This document shows positions 62,809-64,000 of a stretch of DNA of 64,000 nucleotides, one piece after another. A model generated the notes under the pieces. That model was not told where the DNA came from. It ran no database searches and saw only the letters and a program-made list of their open reading frames with translations. A program made the translations under genes and the position numbers. Source of the DNA: DASXHY01 sp036272195 (GTDB taxonomy: Bacteria > Verrucomicrobiota > Verrucomicrobiia > Limisphaerales > DASXHY01); NCBI GenBank assembly GCA_036272195.1, contig DATAZE010000006.1:1-64000 (forward strand). Reading direction: 5' to 3'. Every line of letters begins with the position of its first letter. Positions within the stretch are counted from its first letter, which is position 1.

Positions 62809-64000
62809 ATGGAACAGAAAGATCTAATCGCGCTTGGGCTGCTAAGCTGCGGCGTTTGCGGCGGCATCGTGCTGACCTGTTTGTCGCAACGCATCCGCGA
62901 TGTGTTTTTCTTTCTGATCGTCACGCTTTCGGCTGTGACGGAGTATATCGATGTCAATTTCGTCAGCCGGGATTGGTACCGCGGCACCACCTGCGGGTTT
63001 GAAGTCTCCTTCGTGGACGTGATTTCCATCAGCCTGCTGGCTAGCGCCATTCTCCGGCCACGTCCGGGTCAGAAACGATGGTTTTGGCCCGCGAGCCTGG
63101 GATTAATGCTGGTTTATTTTTTGTACGCGGCATTTTGTGTCGGCATGGCAGATCCGAAACTTTTCGGATTGTTCGAGCTTTCTAAAATGGTGCGCGGGCT
63201 GGTGATGTTTTTGGCGGCGGCCTTCTATCTTCGCAGCGAGCGGGAATTGCGCCTGTTCATTCTCGCGCTGGGCGTGGTGGTTTGTTACGAGGGATTCACC
63301 GCCTTGATGCAACGCTATGTCTACGGCGTTTATCGCGTTTACGGCACGGTGGACGATTCCAACAGCCTTTCCATGTATCTCTGCACAACCGCGCCCGTTT
63401 TTGTCGCGGTAATCACCTCGCAATTTCCAAAATATCTTAAACTCCTCGGAGTCCTGGCCATTGCGCTGGCGTTTGTGGGCGTGATTTTAACGATTTCCCG
63501 CGCCGGCTTGATTGCCATCATCATCATGTTGTTTGGCGCTACGATCACGACCATTTCCTACCGGCTGACGTTCCGAAAAGTTTTCATCACCTTCCTCGTG
63601 ATGCTCGGAATGGCGGGCGCGCTCGCGAAATCCTGGAAGACCGTCGGCGCGCGCTTCGCTCAGGACAGCCTCAAAAACGAATACGGCACCAAGCACGAGC
63701 AGAATCGCGGCTATTACATTCGCATCGCTGCGGCGATCGCCGAGGATTCCTGGTTTGGCGTGGGACCGAACAACTGGTCTTTTTTGGTGAGCGACAAATA
63801 TGGGCCAAGGCTTGGCTGGCACTTTGTGCCTTACATTGACACCGAGCACAAACCGAGTGACGTCGTTCCGCCCGGACGCAATATCGACGACGCCCAGGCC
63901 GCCCCCGCGCACAGCTTGGCGGCGCTCACGGCGGGCGAGATGGGATACGGCGGCCTGGCGCTGCTAACGGTCCTCTGGCTGCGCTGGTTGTGGATGGGCG
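62809..64000 (+). CDS. O-antigen ligase / polysaccharide polymerase-like membrane protein (truncated by window end)
   Basis: The frame is open from ATG 62809 to the last base (397 codons) with no stop, so the C-terminus is missing. It has about nine hydrophobic helices separated by short loops, then a large polar loop (RNRGYYIRIAAAI-like region, WFGVGPNNWSF, and APAHSLAALTAGEMGYGGL). This pattern, with the conserved G-x-GPNN and late H-S-L-A-A-x-x-GE-x-G, is that of Wzy_C/WaaL proteins and exopolysaccharide polymerases. With the adjacent glycosyltransferase it suggests a surface-polysaccharide cluster continuing beyond the window. Confidence 0.85.
   Translation, partial: MEQKDLIALGLLSCGVCGGIVLTCLSQRIRDVFFFLIVTLSAVTEYIDVNFVSRDWYRGTTCGFEVSFVDVISISLLASAILRPRPGQKRWFWPASLGLMLVYFLYAAFCVGMADPKLFGLFELSKMVRGLVMFLAAAFYLRSERELRLFILALGVVVCYEGFTALMQRYVYGVYRVYGTVDDSNSLSMYLCTTAPVFVAVITSQFPKYLKLLGVLAIALAFVGVILTISRAGLIAIIIMLFGATITTISYRLTFRKVFITFLVMLGMAGALAKSWKTVGARFAQDSLKNEYGTKHEQNRGYYIRIAAAIAEDSWFGVGPNNWSFLVSDKYGPRLGWHFVPYIDTEHKPSDVVPPGRNIDDAQAAPAHSLAALTAGEMGYGGLALLTVLWLRWLWMG

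Overview
The window looks like a chromosomal segment of a Verrucomicrobiota bacterium, probably from the Pedosphaera/Limisphaerales-like soil and freshwater groups. The evidence is three short proteins with a prepilin N-terminus and H-x9-DG-type C-terminus, a PEP-CTERM protein, giant proteins with LamG or autotransporter-associated beta-strand repeats, many secreted glycosidases, and starts that often lack a clear Shine-Dalgarno sequence. This assignment comes from gene content, not from a marker gene. I see no rRNA, tRNA, CRISPR array, phage or insertion sequence.

Layout. (1) 1-3600, plus strand: the end of a TetR regulator, a membrane-fusion protein, an ABC ATPase and an ABC-2 permease, forming a drug-efflux-type operon. 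(2) 3643-6134, minus: a three-gene carbamoyltransferase / SxtJ-like / DUF5989 module. (3) 6193-9061, minus: a NarL-type response regulator and a histidine kinase with a large periplasmic sensor. (4) 9242-18048, plus: a LamG multi-module secreted protein with its pseudopilin, a GH30 enzyme, and a TPR protein with an SGNH-like domain. (5) 18071-21555: a secreted beta-helix protein (minus) and a PEP-CTERM protein (plus).

(6) 21635-30921 is a compact L-fucose locus. An AraC regulator is divergent from an eight-gene operon encoding a GH29 fucosidase, an SSS symporter, a lipoprotein-like mutarotase, L-fucose dehydrogenase, L-fuconate dehydratase, fuconolactonase, 2-keto-3-deoxy-fuconate dehydrogenase and diketo-deoxy-fuconate hydrolase. 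This is the complete non-phosphorylative route from fucose to pyruvate and lactate.

(7) 30936-60800 lies entirely on the minus strand and reads as a glycan-utilisation locus. It holds an AraC regulator, a 1769-residue beta-strand-repeat protein with its pseudopilin, an MFS sugar porter, a DUF5107-TPR protein, an aldose-epimerase-like protein, GH36, GH97, GH95 and GH2 exo-glycosidases, a second giant protein/pseudopilin pair, a clan-D galactosidase-like enzyme and an SGNH hydrolase. Fucose released by GH95 could feed the convergent fucose operon. (8) 61000-64000: an RlpA-like protein, then a glycosyltransferase and an O-antigen-ligase-like protein cut by the window end, probably part of an exopolysaccharide cluster.

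Three non-coding signals stand out: a roughly 30-bp dyad present in four intergenic regions, a 19-bp sequence repeated exactly upstream of two secreted-protein genes, and 21-bp-phased direct repeats upstream of the largest gene. Five otherwise unrelated secreted proteins also share a similar C-terminal domain, a candidate sorting or anchoring signal.
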